Shown: in pieces, positions 34,935 to 44,514 of the stretch
How positions within the stretch are numbered: the first letter of the stretch is position 1
Layout of the letters: every line of letters begins with the position of its first letter
From: an uncultured Erwinia sp.
Lineage (GTDB): Bacteria; Pseudomonadota; Gammaproteobacteria; Enterobacterales; Enterobacteriaceae
Length of the DNA stretch: 48,163 nucleotides
Assembly: GCA_913775305.1 (NCBI GenBank)
Contig: CAJYIY010000085.1
Location: forward strand, 1-48,163
Reading direction: 5' to 3'
Notes under the pieces: generated by a model
The model's input: only the letters and a program-made list of their open reading frames with translations
The model's database searches: none
Told to the model about the DNA's origin: nothing
Translations under genes and position numbers: made by a program

Positions 34935-35507
34935 CTAAGCTCTATTTAATCCAATTCTCTTTAAGCTTTCTTGTAGTATTTTTACTATGGCCTCGCTATC
35001 TGGCAAAGAAGGGTGTCCGACAACTCTTTGTAATGCCGGGTCATAGTTTTCATGCCATATTGGGTCAATCACTTCATACCCGTCAGCTCGGATCTGATCA
35101 ATGTTACGTGCCACGGCAGGCTTTTTCCACATCACTGCCCCCATAACCGGGAAGAATAGCACCGGGAAATCGGCAGCAAGTATTACGGTGGTCAGACGAT
35201 TCGGAGCACTGCCCTGGGCGACGGCGGCAAGTGTGTTGGCGGTGGCGGGAAGTACCGCCATAATATCGTGGTCGTTGACGATTTTAGAGGGTTTATCCGT
35301 TGGCCAGTCTGCTGGACGGTCACCGGATATGATACGGTCACAAAATAGCCTGAACGTCTCCGCCGGAATAAAAGAGCCCGCTTGTGGTGTCATCATGACC
35401 GTTAACTGGCAATCGATGTGGCTTTTAATCGCTTTGAGACAGGCAGGTAACAACGTAATATCGACTGACCCCGTCGCACCAATCAAAATACGTTTTTTCT
35501 CACTCAT
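34935..35507 (-). CDS. hlmF: PPC-decarboxylase-like flavoprotein (HlmF-type)
   Basis: A 190-residue homo-oligomeric FMN-containing Cys decarboxylase of the EpiD/Dfp family: RILIGATGSVDITLLPACL at the N-terminus, AVLPATANTLAAVAQGSA (FMN and substrate loop) near residue 85, and PVMGAVMWKKPAVARNID near 120, which covers the PXMNXXMW-type site with Met and Trp kept. Such enzymes oxidatively decarboxylate a C-terminal cysteine to an ene-thiol. In holomycin-type clusters this step follows Cys-Cys dipeptide formation. It is the last biosynthetic gene of the run. The symbol is by analogy with the Streptomyces cluster. Confidence 0.82.
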   Translation of the reverse strand: MSEKKRILIGATGSVDITLLPACLKAIKSHIDCQLTVMMTPQAGSFIPAETFRLFCDRIISGDRPADWPTDKPSKIVNDHDIMAVLPATANTLAAVAQGSAPNRLTTVILAADFPVLFFPVMGAVMWKKPAVARNIDQIRADGYEVIDPIWHENYDPALQRVVGHPSLPDSEAIVKILQESLKRIGLNRA

Positions 35508-35590
35508 CGGGATTCTCCATAGCTTGTAAGGCAGGTTAAAAGGGCCTGCGGAAAGTCCTTAAGGCCCTCTGTCGTTGGTGGTCAGCTTTT

Positions 35591-36091
35591 TTACAGCGTG
35601 CCGGGAGGGGCTTCGCCCCATCCCCATTTTTTTATGGTTTCGCGTTTTGGTCGTGCTGCTTTCGGCTGAGAGTTTGCCTGAGCGCGGCGCGAGCCAAATT
35701 CGATGTAGCCTGCAAAGGCTGAACGGAACTCCGGGTCTGAGGGCAGGTTGACTTCATCGGCGCTTTCCATCATCAGACTTACCCAGCGTTGGCGCTGATC
35801 GGGTTGAATACTTCTGCCTCGATGCTTCGACACCATGCCTTTGAATCCCCCGCGTTCTGCAGTGTAACGCGCTTCTCCTCCTAACACTTCTTCCAGCCAA
35901 ATCGCCACATGTTCAGGATGATCAGCGCTCATATGTGCAAACATAGGCGCCAGCAGCTCATCTTTTTCAACTTTGGCATAGAAAGTCTGCATCAGTTTTA
36001 ACAGGACCTCCCTGCCACCCATCCATTCAAACAGGGTTGGCGTTTCCGCCGTAACTCGTACCTCTTCATGGACAACTTTTGCTTCGGACAT
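35591..36091 (-). CDS. hlmG: Truncated haemoglobin (HlmG-type)
   Basis: A 166-residue globin of the truncated group II type. It shows TLFEWMGGREVLLKLMQTFYAKV near residue 20, MFAHMSADHPEHVAIWLEEVLGG near 50-72, and SKHRGRSIQPDQRQRWVSLM near 90, with the proximal His in the KHRG region. The C-terminus has a basic extension. Globins of this kind are constant members of holomycin/thiomarinol dithiolopyrrolone clusters, perhaps serving a redox step. It starts at ATG 36091 behind GGAG and is followed by a weak hairpin (35541-35568) before the flavoprotein gene. Confidence 0.85.
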   Translation of the reverse strand: MSEAKVVHEEVRVTAETPTLFEWMGGREVLLKLMQTFYAKVEKDELLAPMFAHMSADHPEHVAIWLEEVLGGEARYTAERGGFKGMVSKHRGRSIQPDQRQRWVSLMMESADEVNLPSDPEFRSAFAGYIEFGSRRAQANSQPKAARPKRETIKKWGWGEAPPGTL

Positions 36092-36139
36092 GGTAACTCC
36101 ATCAGAAAAAAGAGAGGATAATTCGCTGGCTGAACGGGA

Positions 36140-36997
36140 TTAGCCTAATTCAAGTGAGGCTAACGCTTTAATAAGACCGGGTTCAGACTGCGGTGGTGTT
36201 CCCCGGTACATGCGATGGGTGTGAAACAGCACCTGTAACCCCAAGTCCTGGCAGAGCTGCACCATCTCTTCAGCGTAATCAGGGACGTCGAGCGTCACGC
36301 AACCCGTCGGCGGTATCACGGAAAGCGCTGCGGCCACTAAGCCGGTCATCACTTCGGGATTCGCGGCGTGCAGTGGACCGATGCGGTAACCGGCATCGGA
36401 CTGACGTATCCCGATCATGCCATTGATTCCCCGATCATCCTGCGACCAGAACCCCCAGCGGCCGGCGCCACTAAACCAGTTGGAGAGCAGCTGTGAGCGG
36501 GAGTATCCGACGATGGTACTGTCCCATTCGATCAGTTGGGTCAGCATCCCCGCATCGACGGGAAAATACACCGTTTCAGATTTGGGACGTAGCTGAGGAT
36601 GGCCGCTGATACGCAGCGTACGATAATGGGTGACAAAGCCTGAACGCTGGTAATTATTGACCTGCTCAGGCATACCATCCAGACCAATACAGCGTTCACC
36701 AGCATGCTTTATTGCGGCCTGCCACAATTGCAGGCCCAGTCCTTTTCCACGCCATGCAGGGTCAACGAGATAATGGCCCAGGTGGGCGTAGTGCGAATCA
36801 AAGTTCGCTACCGAAATAGCTGCGACGGCCTGATGCTCAAAGTCACCAAGGAAAAAACCCTTTGGATCTACCGCGAAGAAATGGCGGGCATCATCTTTGC
36901 CTAAATCCCACTGTTCGTCCTGTGCCCACTTTTGAGCACGGGTCCAGTCGAGCGGAGTCGCATGATGGATTACCAGTGGCGATGCAAGTGTGGTCAT
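36140..36997 (-). CDS. hlmA: GNAT N-acetyltransferase (candidate HlmA-type)
   Basis: A 285-residue protein with an N-terminal GNAT domain (acetyl-CoA loop DPAWRGKGLGLQLWQAAIKH near residue 83 and NNYQRSGF near 114) and a second C-terminal domain with GMIGIRQSDAGYRIGPLHA and DVPDYAEEM. In dithiolopyrrolone clusters an acyltransferase N-acetylates holothin to holomycin, which also lowers toxicity. The domain type here (GNAT plus a GNAT-like C-terminal half) fits that role. I chose ATG 36997 since AAGGATG lies 8 bases before it. Similarity to the Streptomyces enzyme itself was not tested. Confidence 0.72.
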   Translation of the reverse strand: MTTLASPLVIHHATPLDWTRAQKWAQDEQWDLGKDDARHFFAVDPKGFFLGDFEHQAVAAISVANFDSHYAHLGHYLVDPAWRGKGLGLQLWQAAIKHAGERCIGLDGMPEQVNNYQRSGFVTHYRTLRISGHPQLRPKSETVYFPVDAGMLTQLIEWDSTIVGYSRSQLLSNWFSGAGRWGFWSQDDRGINGMIGIRQSDAGYRIGPLHAANPEVMTGLVAAALSVIPPTGCVTLDVPDYAEEMVQLCQDLGLQVLFHTHRMYRGTPPQSEPGLIKALASLELG

Positions 36998-37027
36998 ATG
37001 CTTCATCCTTAATAGTAAAGGCGGGAC

Positions 37028-38158
37028 TTAAAGCCCCATTGATTTACTGATAAATTCTTTCAGTACTTCACTGGTGCCACCGTATATGGTCTGTACCCGG
37101 CTGTTAGTCCAGCATCGCCCAATCAGTGAGTCACTTAAATATCCCGATCCACCGTGGAGTTGCAGGCAGCGATCTGCCACCTTGACTTGTAACTCGGTGG
37201 TCCATAATTTAATTCTGGCGGCATCTACCACGTTCAGGGTTTTGTGATTGAATTTGTTGATAGCATCGTTGAGGTACAAACGGGCAATTTTGACCTCTGA
37301 ATCCAGTTCAGCCAGTACAAAGCGGTTATGCTGAAATGACCCCACCGTCTGGCCGAACGCCTTGCGCTTTTTCACCCATTCGAGTGTGGTTGCCATCATC
37401 AGCTCCGCTGTTGCAACCGCCACGCATGAAATACTCAGACGCTCACGCGGCATGCCGCCCATAAAGTAGAGATTGCCCAGACCTTCCCGGCCAATAAGAT
37501 TTTCAGCGGGCACCAGGCACTCATTGAAGAACAGATCTGCGGTATCACTGGCACGCCAGCCAATTTTTTTTAGCGCTTCACTACGTGTGAATCCAGGCAT
37601 GTCCCGCTCAACGATCAGCAGACTCATTCCCTGTCCGCGCTGGGCTTCGGATGTTTTCACCGCAGTCAAAATAAGATCTGCATTGATACCGTTAGTGATA
37701 AAGCGTTTGTTGCCATTGACCCGATAGTGCGTCCCTTCATTAACCGCAGTGGTTTCCAGTTCTGCGGAGTTGGACCCGCCGTTCGCCTCTGTGACGGCAA
37801 TTGCCGCAATAAGCTCCCCACGACATAAACCGGGTAGCCAGCGCTGCTGTTGTTCTGCCGTGCCGTGCGTGGCGATATAGCTGGCGATAACGTCATTGTG
37901 GGAGATTACAACCGGAGCGGTCATTTGCGCCTGGATCAACTCCTCTGTTAGTACACTTGCATAGTGATAGTCCGGTTTGCCGCCGCCGCCCAGGGCAGTG
38001 TCCACACCGATCCCCAGCAGTCCAGCCTCTCCGGCATGACGCCAGAACTCACGGGATATCAACCCGGAAGTTTCCCATTGCGAAATATAAGGTGTGGCTT
38101 CACGCGCCAGGAAATCACGGCACTGCTGTCGAAATAGGGCTAATTGATATTCTTCCAT
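37028..38158 (-). CDS. hlmB: Acyl-CoA dehydrogenase-like flavoenzyme (HlmB-type)
   Basis: A 376-residue FAD enzyme of the acyl-CoA dehydrogenase family: AVTEANGGSNSAELETTA near residue 130, WRASDTADLFFNECLVPAENLIG near 200, QLHGGSGYL near 335, and IYGGTSEVLKEFI at the C-terminus. The Glu that some family members carry in the YEGT position is Gly here. In holomycin biosynthesis this enzyme class oxidises the NRPS-tethered Cys-Cys chain. It lies between the thioesterase and the acetyltransferase genes and is transcribed with them. A fatty-acid role is unlikely from context. Confidence 0.85.
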   Translation of the reverse strand: MEEYQLALFRQQCRDFLAREATPYISQWETSGLISREFWRHAGEAGLLGIGVDTALGGGGKPDYHYASVLTEELIQAQMTAPVVISHNDVIASYIATHGTAEQQQRWLPGLCRGELIAAIAVTEANGGSNSAELETTAVNEGTHYRVNGNKRFITNGINADLILTAVKTSEAQRGQGMSLLIVERDMPGFTRSEALKKIGWRASDTADLFFNECLVPAENLIGREGLGNLYFMGGMPRERLSISCVAVATAELMMATTLEWVKKRKAFGQTVGSFQHNRFVLAELDSEVKIARLYLNDAINKFNHKTLNVVDAARIKLWTTELQVKVADRCLQLHGGSGYLSDSLIGRCWTNSRVQTIYGGTSEVLKEFISKSMGL

Positions 38159-38178
38159 CTTTATTTCCTGAGATACGT

Positions 38179-38928
38179 TTAAACCACGGATATCTGCGTG
38201 CTGGCACCCTGGCGCACCAGCAGTGAACGGACCAGATCGAGATTCTGGTAGATAGCAAAATGATCGCCACTAATCTCTACCTGCTCACACTGTGCATACG
38301 TGTGATTTTCCCAGGCTTTAAGCATATGGGGCGTAACATGCTCATCGTTATCGGCGGCGATCAGCAAAAGCGGCTGAGCCACCTGCAGATCAGTCCAGGC
38401 GAGGAACTGATGGCGCAGGATGTAATCTGTACGCAGCTGCGTCACAAGGCGGCGGGCAAATGCTGGCTCGTTGAGAATGCTCTCGGGCGTACCGTTATCG
38501 CTGCGTACTTTCTCCAGGATCTTTTCATCATGCCACTGGTGACGGGTATCTTCAGGCTGCACTGAAGGGGCGACGGAGGCCGAAATTACGGAAAACTGCG
38601 GCTGCATCTGGTAATTTTCCGCCAGTTTTTGCGTAACGATGGCGCTCAGAACGCCACCAAAACTGTGACCGAATGTGGCCCAGTCTTGAATTCCCTGCGC
38701 ACGCTTAAGGATAAAGTCGCTGGCGATATCCTCTGCCAGCCGGTCTGCCAGCAGGTTTAAATCTTCGATCCCATTTTCCCGACTGAGCTGTCCGCGACCG
38801 GGAATGCTGACGGGCTGGAAGCGCAGATCGGGATCATTGCGCAGCTGGCTCAGCCAGGGTGTGTATACGCTGGAGGAAGCCCCGGCATGGGGAAACGCGT
38901 AGATCACACGATGAGGTTGCTGAATCAT
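38179..38928 (-). CDS. hlmC: Type II thioesterase (HlmC-type)
   Basis: A 249-residue alpha/beta thioesterase of the GrsT kind: YAFPHAGASSSVYTPW at the N-terminus (oxyanion His region), FGHSFGGVLSA near residue 90 with the nucleophile Ser, AADNDEHVTP near 195 with the Asp, and EISGDHFAIYQN near 225 with the His. It would release stalled or final acyl chains from the single T domain of the NRPS, which has no built-in thioesterase. Its start overlaps the GMC oxidoreductase stop by 4 bases, so the two are coupled. Confidence 0.88.
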   Translation of the reverse strand: MIQQPHRVIYAFPHAGASSSVYTPWLSQLRNDPDLRFQPVSIPGRGQLSRENGIEDLNLLADRLAEDIASDFILKRAQGIQDWATFGHSFGGVLSAIVTQKLAENYQMQPQFSVISASVAPSVQPEDTRHQWHDEKILEKVRSDNGTPESILNEPAFARRLVTQLRTDYILRHQFLAWTDLQVAQPLLLIAADNDEHVTPHMLKAWENHTYAQCEQVEISGDHFAIYQNLDLVRSLLVRQGASTQISVV

Positions 38929-40547
38929 AATGGCCTCTGGTTAAACAGCGACGCGGCGATACGTTCGGCCAGCATCACGGTGGTCAGATTGGTCGGAGAG
39001 GAGGGGATTTGCGGAAACAATGCGGCATCCGCTACCGTCAACTGGCTGACGCCGTGGACACGCCCCTGCTGATCGGCTGCGGTGCTGGCATCATCTTCAC
39101 TGCCCATGCGCACGGTGCCGCATGCATGCCAGCCCGGGGAAAGTAAATTTTGAATCGCATTGTGGATAACCCGGTCGTTGTCAATCATCGTCTCCGACCA
39201 GAAGTGGATGCCGCGTAAGTATTTCGCCACTTCCGGTTTATGGATTAAATGCCAGATTTGACGAACTCCTCCAGCAAGCCTGGCAATATCGCGCGGCTGG
39301 CTGGCGAGGGGCAGATCGATTTCAGGCAATTTCCGGGAATCACGGTGGGTTATAAATACCCGGCCACGGCTCTCCGGCCGCATAAGCATCACCGATGCCC
39401 CCACCAGATAGGGGCAGTCGGTACGGTTATGGAATCCCGGCACGGTATGACTGGCAACGTTATTCATCAGCCCCAGTTGGACATCAACCTGCTGGTCAAC
39501 GCCGCTGCTCAGCCGGGCGGCCGTCTGCCGCCAGGGTGTTGCAGTCAGGTTGTTATCCATTTCAGGCAGTGCCCAGAGAACTATTGAAGCGTGATCGGAA
39601 AGATTATTTCCCACTGCAGGCAGATCGACCTGTACCGGAATATCCAGCTGTTGCAGGTGACGAGCATCACCAATACCGGAACGCTGAAGAATGGCCGCGC
39701 TGCCGATGGCTCCAGCGCACAGCACCACATGCCCGGCGTACCAGCTGCAATATTTTCCCTGCTGGAGTACTTCAACACCGATGGCGGAAGAGCCGCTAAA
39801 CAATACCCGTTCTACTGTCGCATCGGTGATAACAGAGAGATTTTCCCGATGACGAACCGGCGCGAGATAGCTACGATACAGATCGCAGCGTTCTGCCCCT
39901 GCGATCACATTTGCCGGAACAGCACCGACAGCCTCTCCTTCCCCGGTATTGAGATCGTCGGTTAGTGGAATCCCCTGTTTCTGGCAGGCATCGGCAAATC
40001 CCTGCTCCAGCGGCAGCACCTCGCGCGGACGCAATAGTCTCAATGGTCCGTCACTTCCGTGCTCACGACGTTGGCCATGGTCAACATCATTTTCCAACCG
40101 ATTAAACCACGGCAGTACCTGGTCCCAGTTCCAGTCGGTGCAGCCTAGCTCAACCCAACGCTGGAAATCGGAAGGAAAAGGACGCAGCGCCACTGCACCA
40201 TTGACCGCCGAAGATCCTCCCATAACTTTGCCCAGACGATAAGAAAAAGGTTTACGGCGGCTAACGGCAGCAGGCATCTGCTGCGGAGTTAATTGCCCTT
40301 CATAGCGTGAAGGACCGTGTACATTCACCTGGTAATGCCAGTTGTACTCATCAAGCACCAGACGTGAAGCATCACGCAGGGGGCTGTGCGGCATATGAGC
40401 ATCGGAGTCACACCCGGCTTCGATGAGCAGCACCGAGTATTTACCCTCTTCCGAAAGACGGGAAGCCATCACGCTGCCCGCAGAACCGCCACCCACAACA
40501 ATAAAGTCAACCGCATGTGGTACGGTTGTGCTGTTTAACTGACCCAT
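38925..40547 (-). CDS. hlmD: GMC-family oxidoreductase (HlmD-type)
   Basis: A 540-residue FAD oxidoreductase: FIVVGGGSAGSVMASRLSE at the N-terminus, LGKVMGGSSAVNGAVALRP near residue 103, LCAGAIGSAAILQRSGIG near 275, and the C-terminal SPGWHACGTVRMG and SSPTNLTTVMLAERIA with the catalytic His/Asn pair. The general family is choline dehydrogenase-like. In dithiolopyrrolone clusters one of the flavin oxidases is of this family and helps the multi-electron oxidation of Cys-Cys. It begins 2 bases after the NRPS stop codon. Confidence 0.87.
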   Translation of the reverse strand: MGQLNSTTVPHAVDFIVVGGGSAGSVMASRLSEEGKYSVLLIEAGCDSDAHMPHSPLRDASRLVLDEYNWHYQVNVHGPSRYEGQLTPQQMPAAVSRRKPFSYRLGKVMGGSSAVNGAVALRPFPSDFQRWVELGCTDWNWDQVLPWFNRLENDVDHGQRREHGSDGPLRLLRPREVLPLEQGFADACQKQGIPLTDDLNTGEGEAVGAVPANVIAGAERCDLYRSYLAPVRHRENLSVITDATVERVLFSGSSAIGVEVLQQGKYCSWYAGHVVLCAGAIGSAAILQRSGIGDARHLQQLDIPVQVDLPAVGNNLSDHASIVLWALPEMDNNLTATPWRQTAARLSSGVDQQVDVQLGLMNNVASHTVPGFHNRTDCPYLVGASVMLMRPESRGRVFITHRDSRKLPEIDLPLASQPRDIARLAGGVRQIWHLIHKPEVAKYLRGIHFWSETMIDNDRVIHNAIQNLLSPGWHACGTVRMGSEDDASTAADQQGRVHGVSQLTVADAALFPQIPSSPTNLTTVMLAERIAASLFNQRPL

Positions 40548-40549
40548 GC

Positions 40550-43500
40550 TTATGCCTCCAGATCCCGACCGCCCAGCTGGGAGATGATTCGGGCAAAATC
40601 ACGGATGCTGGCATTCATAAACAGGCCTTCGATCATCTCCTGTTCACTCCCTGCGTTGACGCAGAAGTTTTCACGCACCGCGTTCAAAAGTCCCACCGCA
40701 TGAAGCGAGTCACCACCGATGTCGAAGAAGCCGTCATTGACACTGAAGTCACTGTGTTTAAGTTGGTTCGACCAAATGCTAAACAGACGTGACTCCAGCT
40801 CATCGACAGGTTTATTTTGCGCTTCAGTTTCTGCGGCGAACCACGGGAATGGCAGCGATTTGCGGTCAATTTTGCCATTGGGGGTCAGCGGCATTTGCAC
40901 CATCAGTTGCAGCCAGGTAGGGACCATGTAAGAAGGCAGCTGTGAACGAGCAAGATCACGCAACTCTGCCTCCAGAACCAACGGCTGATCAGGGGCAACA
41001 CCGCCAGAGACGACCACCCATGCTGCCAGTTGCTTCTGACCTGTTTTCGGGTGAACTACCGCATCAGTAACCACATGACTGACGCGTTCATGTTTGAGCA
41101 GACAAGCTTCAATTTCGCCCGGTTCAATACGGTAACCGTTCACTTTAAGCTGGTTATCCTCACGTCCAAGGATCTCGATCAGTCCGTCATCGATGTAACG
41201 CCCCAGGTCACCGGTTTTATACAGCCGTTCTCCGCTGACAGGATGGTGAATAAAACGCTGAGCGCTTTTCTCCTTATCACCCAGATAGCCAAGTGCCACT
41301 CCGCTGCCTGCAATATACAGCTCTCCTGTGACCCAGCGCGGGCAACACTCCATCCACTCATTCAGAACAAGGAAGCGCTGATTAGCCAGCGGTTTGCCAT
41401 AGGGAATGCTTTTCCAGCGGCTATCGACTTCACCAATGGGGTATATAATCGACCAGACCGAGCCCTCTGTGGCACCGCCCAGACTGACAACCTGAATACC
41501 GTCGACCGCGGCTTTGATCTGCCCGGGCAAATCGACCGGGATCCAGTCTCCGCTCATCAGCACCAGGCGCAACGAAGAACCCAGGCTATCACCCGTTCGT
41601 TCGACCAGCGCTTTAACAGGAGCAGGAACGCTGTTCCACAGTGTCACCTTATGTTGGACAATCTGTTCAGCCCAGCTTTTTGGTTCATTCGGCTGTAGGG
41701 GATCGTGAAACACCAAGCTGCCACCGGCTCCCAGCACGCCAAAATAGTCATATACAGATAGGTCAAAGCCGGCAGGTGCTATCGAGAATACCCGATCGGT
41801 TTCTGTCACATTAAAACGACGATTAATATCCAGCAGAGTATTCGCTGCATTGCGATGGGTAATCATTACCCCTTTAGGTTCGCCGGTTGATCCGGAAGTA
41901 AAAATGACATAAGCCAAATCATCAAGTTGCTGAACGGCGTGCGGTGGGGCAACGCTCACAGTTTTATTCTCTGCCGGCTGTACATTCAGGGTTAAGCAGG
42001 TCTGCCAGTCGGTGTTCAGGTCATCGGTTATCAGTGCTCGTGCCTGACAGCGTTCCATCAGCCGCTGTTTGCGGGCCTCCGGCAGCGCAGGGTCGATGGA
42101 AACGTAAGCGGCTCCGGTCAACAGGACGGCAACGATCGCGGAAATCATTTCTGGGCTTTGGGGTAATGAGACTGCGACAATCTCGCCTGGTTGCAGCTGA
42201 ATCATCGACCTCAATCGCGCGGCAGTTGCCTGCGCCATGGCGGCGACTTCTGCAAAACTGACCTGCCGATCGCCTTGTACGATGGCCGTTTTATCTGGCC
42301 AGCGCTGTGCTGCATTTAGCACCATCATGTGTAACAGCTGAGGCTGTAAATCAAATGCAGTATCATTTGCCGCGTTCCGCTGCTGTGCGTCCAACTGCGG
42401 AAGGGGAATCAGTGAGTGCCGGCTGTGCCAGACTTCGATATCCTGTGCACAACGTTGCAGCAGGTTGAAGGTGGCTTCCTGCATCGCTTCTATCATCCCA
42501 TCAGGGAACAGCCCCTCAACTACATTCCAGTTCATGACCAGATCGCCATTAATACGTAACAGCTGATTTTCCAGCCATACGCCTGCTGTTTGAGTACAGG
42601 TATACATCTGGCGGGCGGTGCCTTCCCAATTGTAATCGCTTGAAATATCTCGCAGTTCCGCATTTAGGGTGTTACTGAATACAATCGGCATGGAGACGGC
42701 TCTGCCTGTCCCGCTCATTCGCGTCAGTTCGCGCAGTGCCTGCACCCCGCTATATGACGAGTGCCAGCGGTTAAGGATCAGCTCTGACTGAAGGGCAATG
42801 AACCTATCGGCCAGTATTTCACTGGATTGCTCATTAACATTTAGCAGGCCCGATTGCAGGTAATTTCCTACGCTGTTCTCACATTCGGGGGAGTGGCAAC
42901 GTCGGCCATGATGGGTGATCATAACGGTGAAATTCGCTTTCTGTGACCACTGACGCAGCGCCTGAATCCAGCATCCCAGGAACAGAGTTTCCAGTGTGAT
43001 CCCCTGCGCAAAACAGCGTTCACGCAGTCGGTTGACCAGCTCAACAGGGATTGTGCGCGAGAAAGCATAAAATCTCGGATTCTTAATCAGCTCCGGGGAT
43101 TGCTTCAGCGGTAATTCCGGGGCCGGGAAGACATGCTGGAGTTTGTTTTTCCACCATGCCTTATCGCGCAGTCCTTGAGCACTCAGGCTCAGCTGCTTTT
43201 CAGCCAGAATATAATCAGCAAATCTAAATCCGGGAGCCTTTTTATTATTGTCTTCGTTTTGATAAAACTCCCACCAGTCCCTCATCATAATTTTCACGCT
43301 GTGCAGATCCAGGAACAGCAGCTCAAAAGCCAGATGCAGACGAAGGCGATCCTTATCCAACTGAGTTGCCCGAATATTAAACGGGTAACCCTGCTCAATA
43401 GAGCGCAACTCACTGGTCATGTCCTTTCTTAACCTGGCGATAAACGCCTGCTGTCCGGATTCATCTTCATGGCGTAGATCGCTCAATGTAATGGAATATG

Positions 43501-43909
43501 ACGTGTTTGAGTTGTTAACACACTGCCTTCCTCCATCAATGAGCTGCGCATTAAGCATGGGGTGGCAGGTTAACGTTTTATTCAAAGAAGTATTAAGTTT
43601 CTGCAGGTCAACTTTATATAAATCCATTTCGAAGTAGTATTGTGTGGCGATACCGCCCAGAGTTATACCTGCATTCCTTCCCATCAGACTGGCATATTGC
43701 ATATCAGTTAAAGGAAATGACTCAGCGTGGTCTGCCTTATTCTCTGGTTTCAGGTGGCTCTCTTCGACAGGGAATTTACCATTTAGCATATCGCGAATTT
43801 TACTTGCATGAAGCGCAACATCTTTTGAGTTGTAATTTATTTCCCTATCTTTTTTCGGGACAGTCATTCTGAGGCCAATCTTATCTACAGCATCCAGGAA
43901 AATTTGCAT
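40550..43909 (-). CDS. hlmE: NRPS, Cy-A(Cys)-T (HlmE/HolA-type)
   Basis: A 1119-residue single-module NRPS. Residues about 1-50 resemble a TubC-type docking segment. A heterocyclisation domain (about 60-480) follows, with PLTDMQYASLMGR; its DxxxxDxxS core reads E196-x4-D201-x2-S204. The A domain (about 510-1010) has FTSGSTGEPKGV, FDLSVYDYFGVLGAGG and GERLYKTGDLGRY. Its pocket residues read D-L-Y-N-L-S-L-V-W, the cysteine code. The T domain carries FFDIGGDSLH near 1068. There is no thioesterase domain. This layout is that of holomycin/thiomarinol synthetases, which build Cys-Cys. The start at ATG 43909 has CAGGAG 8 bases upstream; an earlier Met at 43945 has none. Confidence 0.9.
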   Translation of the reverse strand: MQIFLDAVDKIGLRMTVPKKDREINYNSKDVALHASKIRDMLNGKFPVEESHLKPENKADHAESFPLTDMQYASLMGRNAGITLGGIATQYYFEMDLYKVDLQKLNTSLNKTLTCHPMLNAQLIDGGRQCVNNSNTSYSITLSDLRHEDESGQQAFIARLRKDMTSELRSIEQGYPFNIRATQLDKDRLRLHLAFELLFLDLHSVKIMMRDWWEFYQNEDNNKKAPGFRFADYILAEKQLSLSAQGLRDKAWWKNKLQHVFPAPELPLKQSPELIKNPRFYAFSRTIPVELVNRLRERCFAQGITLETLFLGCWIQALRQWSQKANFTVMITHHGRRCHSPECENSVGNYLQSGLLNVNEQSSEILADRFIALQSELILNRWHSSYSGVQALRELTRMSGTGRAVSMPIVFSNTLNAELRDISSDYNWEGTARQMYTCTQTAGVWLENQLLRINGDLVMNWNVVEGLFPDGMIEAMQEATFNLLQRCAQDIEVWHSRHSLIPLPQLDAQQRNAANDTAFDLQPQLLHMMVLNAAQRWPDKTAIVQGDRQVSFAEVAAMAQATAARLRSMIQLQPGEIVAVSLPQSPEMISAIVAVLLTGAAYVSIDPALPEARKQRLMERCQARALITDDLNTDWQTCLTLNVQPAENKTVSVAPPHAVQQLDDLAYVIFTSGSTGEPKGVMITHRNAANTLLDINRRFNVTETDRVFSIAPAGFDLSVYDYFGVLGAGGSLVFHDPLQPNEPKSWAEQIVQHKVTLWNSVPAPVKALVERTGDSLGSSLRLVLMSGDWIPVDLPGQIKAAVDGIQVVSLGGATEGSVWSIIYPIGEVDSRWKSIPYGKPLANQRFLVLNEWMECCPRWVTGELYIAGSGVALGYLGDKEKSAQRFIHHPVSGERLYKTGDLGRYIDDGLIEILGREDNQLKVNGYRIEPGEIEACLLKHERVSHVVTDAVVHPKTGQKQLAAWVVVSGGVAPDQPLVLEAELRDLARSQLPSYMVPTWLQLMVQMPLTPNGKIDRKSLPFPWFAAETEAQNKPVDELESRLFSIWSNQLKHSDFSVNDGFFDIGGDSLHAVGLLNAVRENFCVNAGSEQEMIEGLFMNASIRDFARIISQLGGRDLEA

Positions 43910-44446
43910 AGCCGACTCCTGTGAATAGCTTTTTACAGCTTTCATTAATTAAATATGAGTGTTTAACGACTGGGATTTGCCCATTTAAGCGGCTGTTCAT
44001 GCGCTAATGTTGAGCGCGCACAAAACACTTTCCCCAACGGAAAAATGCCAAAATTAATTACTTTTTCTTATTGATGGTGCAAAATGAAAGTTAAGTGGAT
44101 ACATCTTTAGCCTGACCGCTAGGATTGTAACGTTATGATTTTTATGGTTTGTTGTCGGTATCACACCAATTAATGATACTTAACAAACTCATTGAATGAT
44201 TGAAACTTACATCAACACATAAGCACAAGTCAACCATTGTGTTGTCAAAAAGTTCTAAATAATAAAATTTTAATATTATGACCAGAATGTCACATTCTCT
44301 CATTTGCCGCCGCACCTGGTTTTCTGCTGTTCTTTCCGTCAAATTACAGGATTCTATACGTCGTTAATTTTCTAATTAAATTAATGACTTCTCTAATATG
44401 TTATTTTTATAAACACGCATGAAAGATAAGTATTAAGACAACCATG
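43910..44446. other. Divergent promoter region with composite stem-loop
   Basis: About 540 AT-rich bases between the NRPS gene and the exporter promoter, with no supported gene. A composite dyad at 44147-44188 pairs GTTTGTT with AACAAAC and, inside it, GTATCA with TGATAC around a 10-base loop. Just after it, ATTGAAT (44191-44197) and ATTGAAA (44199-44205) repeat directly, matching one arm of the operator found at 44474 and 46697. These could be control sites for the NRPS operon. Confidence 0.5.
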
Positions 44447-44493
44447 TTGACAACGGTCATGCAGGCCTTCAATATTCAATAATTAAATTGAAT
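44447..44493 (+). promoter_or_regulatory. Exporter promoter with ArsR-type operator
   Basis: TTGACA (44447-44452), an 18-base spacer and AATATT (44471-44476) form a likely promoter. The operator ATTCAAT-N6-ATTGAAT occupies 44474-44493, from the -10 into the start site, so bound repressor would block initiation. The same 7-base arms and spacing occur before the ArsR-rhodanese gene. Confidence 0.8.
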
Positions 44494-44514
44494 GTTTGAT
44501 TATAAGGAGTGCTC

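Noticed and set aside
44142..44342. 66-codon minus-strand frame in the NRPS/exporter intergenic region
   Set aside because: No ribosome site, AT-driven composition, no domain; it overlaps the symmetric regulatory element.
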